The position numbers were made by a program, and so were the translations under genes. The notes beneath the pieces are model-generated. The model saw only the letters and a program-made list of their open reading frames with translations, searched no databases and was not told where the DNA came from. Shown piece after piece: positions 6,233-7,937 of a DNA stretch of 7,937 nucleotides (the first letter of the stretch is position 1; every line of letters begins with the position of its first letter). Source of the stretch: an uncultured bacterium (lineage in GTDB: Bacteria; Patescibacteriota; Minisyncoccia; Phycocordibacterales; UBA9973); the NCBI GenBank assembly GCA_903869975.1, contig CAIQBF010000019.1, positions 1-7,937 of the forward strand, in the 5' to 3' direction.

Positions 6233-6241
6233 ACGCCCACT

Positions 6242-7249
6242 ATGGATACACAAAAACTGCAAGCAACTGCCGCTCAAATGGTCGCAAAAGGCAAGGGGAT
6301 CCTCGCTGCTGACGAGAGCAATGCAACCTGCCACAAGCGATTCGCCCCGCTTGGTATTCCTGAGACTGAGGATATGCGCCGTGCTTGGCGCGAGCTGCTT
6401 CTTACGGCTCCTGGGAACGAAGAATACCTCTCGGGCGTTATTCTCTTTGATGAGACGATTCGCCAGAAGGCAGTCGATGGTACGCCGTTTACCGAAACGC
6501 TTTTGAAAAAAGGCATCATTCCGGGTATCAAGGTAGACAAGGGCGTCGTGGATCTCGCTGGACACCCAGGTGAAGTCGTGTCAGAGGGTCTTGATGGTCT
6601 CCGTGCACGGTTTGCCGAATATGCCGCTATGGGTGCTGGATTTTCTAAGTGGCGTGCTGTCGTGATGATCGACACTGAAAAGAATCTTCCAACAGAAGCG
6701 TGTCTTCGCGCAAATGCGTCACAGCTCGCGCTCTATGCGCTTCTCGCGCAGGAAGCAGGTATCGTTCCGATGGTTGAACCTGAGGTTATTCTCGATGGCG
6801 TACATACAATAGAAAAGGCTGAAGAGGTGACTGCTCGCACGATCAAGGTGCTCTTCGAGGAAATGGTTCGTTTGGATGTATTTCTCCCGGGCCTCATTCT
6901 TAAAACGAGCATGGTAGTTCCTGGTAAAAAGAGTGGTCAGCCGATGATCGCTTCTGATGTCGCTCTCCGCACATCGCGCGTACTCAAGGAGAATGTTCCT
7001 GCTACTGTGGGCGGCGTCGTCTTCCTTTCGGGTGGACAGTCGGCTCTTGAAGCGACCGTGAATCTCAATGAGATTGCAAAATGCGGACCGTACCCATGGG
7101 GCGTCACGTATTCATACTCACGCGGTATCCAGCAGCCAGTTATCGATATCTGGCGCGGAGACGCGACCAAGACAGAAGAGGCTCGCACCGTATTCATTCA
7201 GCGTCTCAAAGAATCCAGCGCCGCATCGCTTGGAACATATGGAGTCTAA
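6242..7249 (+). CDS. Fructose-bisphosphate aldolase, class I (eukaryote-type)
   Basis: A 335-residue cytoplasmic enzyme that reversibly cleaves fructose 1,6-bisphosphate to glyceraldehyde 3-phosphate and dihydroxyacetone phosphate in glycolysis and gluconeogenesis. It belongs to the metal-independent Schiff-base family (Pfam Glycolytic). By comparison with rabbit muscle aldolase the key residues are present: D24 in GILAADES (rabbit D33), K97 in GIKVDKG (K107), K136 and R138 in FSKWRAV (K146, R148), E179 and E181 in VEPEV (E187, E189), Schiff-base lysine K221 in LILKTSMV (K229), phosphate-binding SGG at 263-265, and R294 in YSYSRG (R303). The C-terminus stops at GTYGV, about 20 residues short of the rabbit tail that bears the terminal Tyr. 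This is common in bacterial members but may alter substrate preference. The gene ends inside the start of the Nudix gene. The ATG at 6242 gives the expected N-terminus. Confidence 0.96.
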   Translation: MDTQKLQATAAQMVAKGKGILAADESNATCHKRFAPLGIPETEDMRRAWRELLLTAPGNEEYLSGVILFDETIRQKAVDGTPFTETLLKKGIIPGIKVDKGVVDLAGHPGEVVSEGLDGLRARFAEYAAMGAGFSKWRAVVMIDTEKNLPTEACLRANASQLALYALLAQEAGIVPMVEPEVILDGVHTIEKAEEVTARTIKVLFEEMVRLDVFLPGLILKTSMVVPGKKSGQPMIASDVALRTSRVLKENVPATVGGVVFLSGGQSALEATVNLNEIAKCGPYPWGVTYSYSRGIQQPVIDIWRGDATKTEEARTVFIQRLKESSAASLGTYGV

Positions 7250-7667
7250 TAAAAGAGAGGATCGTTCGTATGGTTTTGTCGTTGTCTACACAGAGGGAGG
7301 CGTACAGCGCTTCCTTCTTGTGCGTCATGTAGATGGGCACTGGGGTTTTCCAAAAGGTCATCCGGAGGGGAGCGAAACAACACTCGAGACTGCTCGCCGT
7401 GAACTCGCGGAAGAGTGCGGTATTAGGGATATATCGCTTGATCCAGATCATTCGTTTGCAGAGACGTATGTATTTTCTCATGGCGCTGAAACGATAGAGA
7501 AGACCAATACTTTTTTTCTTGGCTTTGTCGATTCGACAAGTGTCGTTCCTCAAGCAGCTGAAATTACGGAGTGGGCATTTGCGACGATCGAAGAATCTGA
7601 AAATCTCAATCTGTTTCCTGACACGAAACGCATTCTCAAAGAGGCATATCGCGTGGTATGCTCATAG
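7239..7667 (+). CDS. Nudix hydrolase, Ap4A-hydrolase (NUDT2)-like
   Basis: A 142-residue protein starting at ATG 7239, which overlaps the last 11 nt of the aldolase gene in another frame. The open frame continues upstream to 7068, but that part is only the aldolase read in the wrong frame. The Nudix box is complete at residues 40-62 and fits Gx5Ex7REUxEExGU, with the metal-binding segment REL-AEE at 54-59. The lead WGFPKGHPE and the small size are typical of the group that cleaves diadenosine tetraphosphate, and the N-terminal GFVVVY strand with FLLVRH fits the same fold. Likely role: removal of Ap4A or related dinucleoside polyphosphates. Other Nudix substrates (oxidised nucleotides, capped RNA) cannot be excluded. 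The overlap implies translational coupling with the aldolase. A weak GGA lies 5 bases before the ATG. Confidence 0.9.
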   Translation: MESNKREDRSYGFVVVYTEGGVQRFLLVRHVDGHWGFPKGHPEGSETTLETARRELAEECGIRDISLDPDHSFAETYVFSHGAETIEKTNTFFLGFVDSTSVVPQAAEITEWAFATIEESENLNLFPDTKRILKEAYRVVCS

Positions 7668-7668
7668 T

Positions 7669-7937
7669 ATGAAGAAAGGATCAATACTCACTGCTATCGT
7701 TTTTGCGAGCATGATTTTTTGCGCGCAAACTTCGCTCGCGACTACGGGGTTTGTGGATTCTCCAATTTGGATAATTCCATCAAAGCCGGACGATACAGAT
7801 ATGGTCAAGCTCTCTGCTGTTTTTCGGAACGAAGAAGCAGATTCTATTTCGGGAACAATTTTTTTCTATGACAATGAAACACTGCTTGCTCAAAAAGCAG
7901 TCACTATTCTTCCTGGAGATGTCAGACTTGTTTCTAC
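7669..7937 (+). CDS. Secreted protein, N-terminal part (runs off the window)
   Basis: The ATG lies 1 base after the Nudix stop, and the frame stays open to the window edge (89 codons seen). Residues 1-24 form a clear Sec signal peptide: MKKGS, a hydrophobic core ILTAIVFASMIFCA, then QTSLA with a likely signal peptidase cut after A24. The Cys at 18 is not in a lipobox. The mature part (from TTGFVDSPIWIIPSKP) looks like an Ig-like beta-sandwich: VKLSAVFRNEEADSISG, then TIFFYDNETLLAQK and VTILPGDVRLV. This is similar in pattern to CARDB-type domains of bacterial surface proteins, where strands alternate with a glycosylation-prone linker later in the chain. Whether a C-terminal TM or sorting signal follows cannot be seen. 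Function unknown. No Shine-Dalgarno is present; translation may be coupled to the Nudix gene. Confidence 0.8.
   Translation, partial: MKKGSILTAIVFASMIFCAQTSLATTGFVDSPIWIIPSKPDDTDMVKLSAVFRNEEADSISGTIFFYDNETLLAQKAVTILPGDVRLVS

Noticed and set aside
6159..6240. Repeated TACAAT and ATACGC-like bases at both ends of the divergent region, as possible operator half-sites
   Set aside because: The matches are short (6 and 8 of 10 bases), at different relative spacing, and largely explained by the two -10 elements.
6164..6675. Minus-strand open frames over the aldolase 5' half
   Set aside because: They are antisense to a well-conserved enzyme. One would also cross the divergent promoter region, and none has a domain.
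7068..7238. N-terminal extension of the Nudix protein
   Set aside because: It would be entirely aldolase sequence read in another frame. The Nudix fold begins normally from ATG 7239.
1..7937. Possible recoded TGA (glycine), since no gene here ends in TGA
   Set aside because: All ten complete genes end in TAA or TAG, but none needs an in-frame TGA read through to be full length, and GGN glycine codons are plentiful. The sample is too small to suggest code 25.

Overview
The window looks like chromosomal DNA from a small-genome bacterium, most likely a member of the Candidate Phyla Radiation (Patescibacteria, Parcubacteria-like). This placement is inferred from four things: single-TM proteins with a DUF5666-like domain, a MacA-type adaptor with a very long helical insertion, a eukaryote-type class I aldolase, and the lack of convincing Shine-Dalgarno sequences ahead of any gene. 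No rRNA, tRNA, CRISPR array or mobile element is visible. Coding density is very high, and no gene-free stretch exceeds 82 bases.

Layout. Positions 5-6159 hold eight genes on the minus strand that appear to form one transcription unit. Read in the direction of transcription they are: an ECF-type sigma factor (6159-5575); a two-TM protein that is a candidate anti-sigma factor (5554-5099); a membrane-anchored DUF5666-like protein (5077-4580); a MacA/HlyD-like adaptor (4573-2789); a LolD/MacB-type ABC ATPase (2785-2075); a MacB/FtsX-type permease (2068-848); a second DUF5666-like protein (796-365); and a short membrane protein with a Met/His/Arg-rich tail (319-5). The core genes are 3 to 21 bases apart. 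A 10-bp stem-loop sits on the permease stop codon and separates the exporter core from the last two genes. A divergent 82-base intergenic region (6160-6241) then leads to plus-strand genes: class I fructose-bisphosphate aldolase (6242-7249), a Nudix hydrolase of the Ap4A-hydrolase type (7239-7667) that overlaps it by 11 nt, and the first 89 codons of a secreted protein (7669 to window end).

How the genes may work together. The minus-strand block reads as an envelope-stress or export module. A membrane-tethered regulator would hold the sigma factor. Release would drive a tripartite ABC exporter of the MacA-LolD-MacB type together with three small proteins anchored in the same membrane and facing outward. 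The substrate cannot be read from sequence. The plus-strand block is central carbon metabolism plus nucleotide housekeeping and has no obvious functional tie to the exporter, although both blocks start from the same divergent region. Both promoters there sit so close to the ATG that the transcripts should be leaderless or nearly so.

Most worth a second look: the sigma / two-TM protein / DUF5666 / MacAB-like cluster as a possible undescribed envelope-response system, the long insertion in the adaptor, the stem-loop at the permease stop, and the leaderless divergent promoters.
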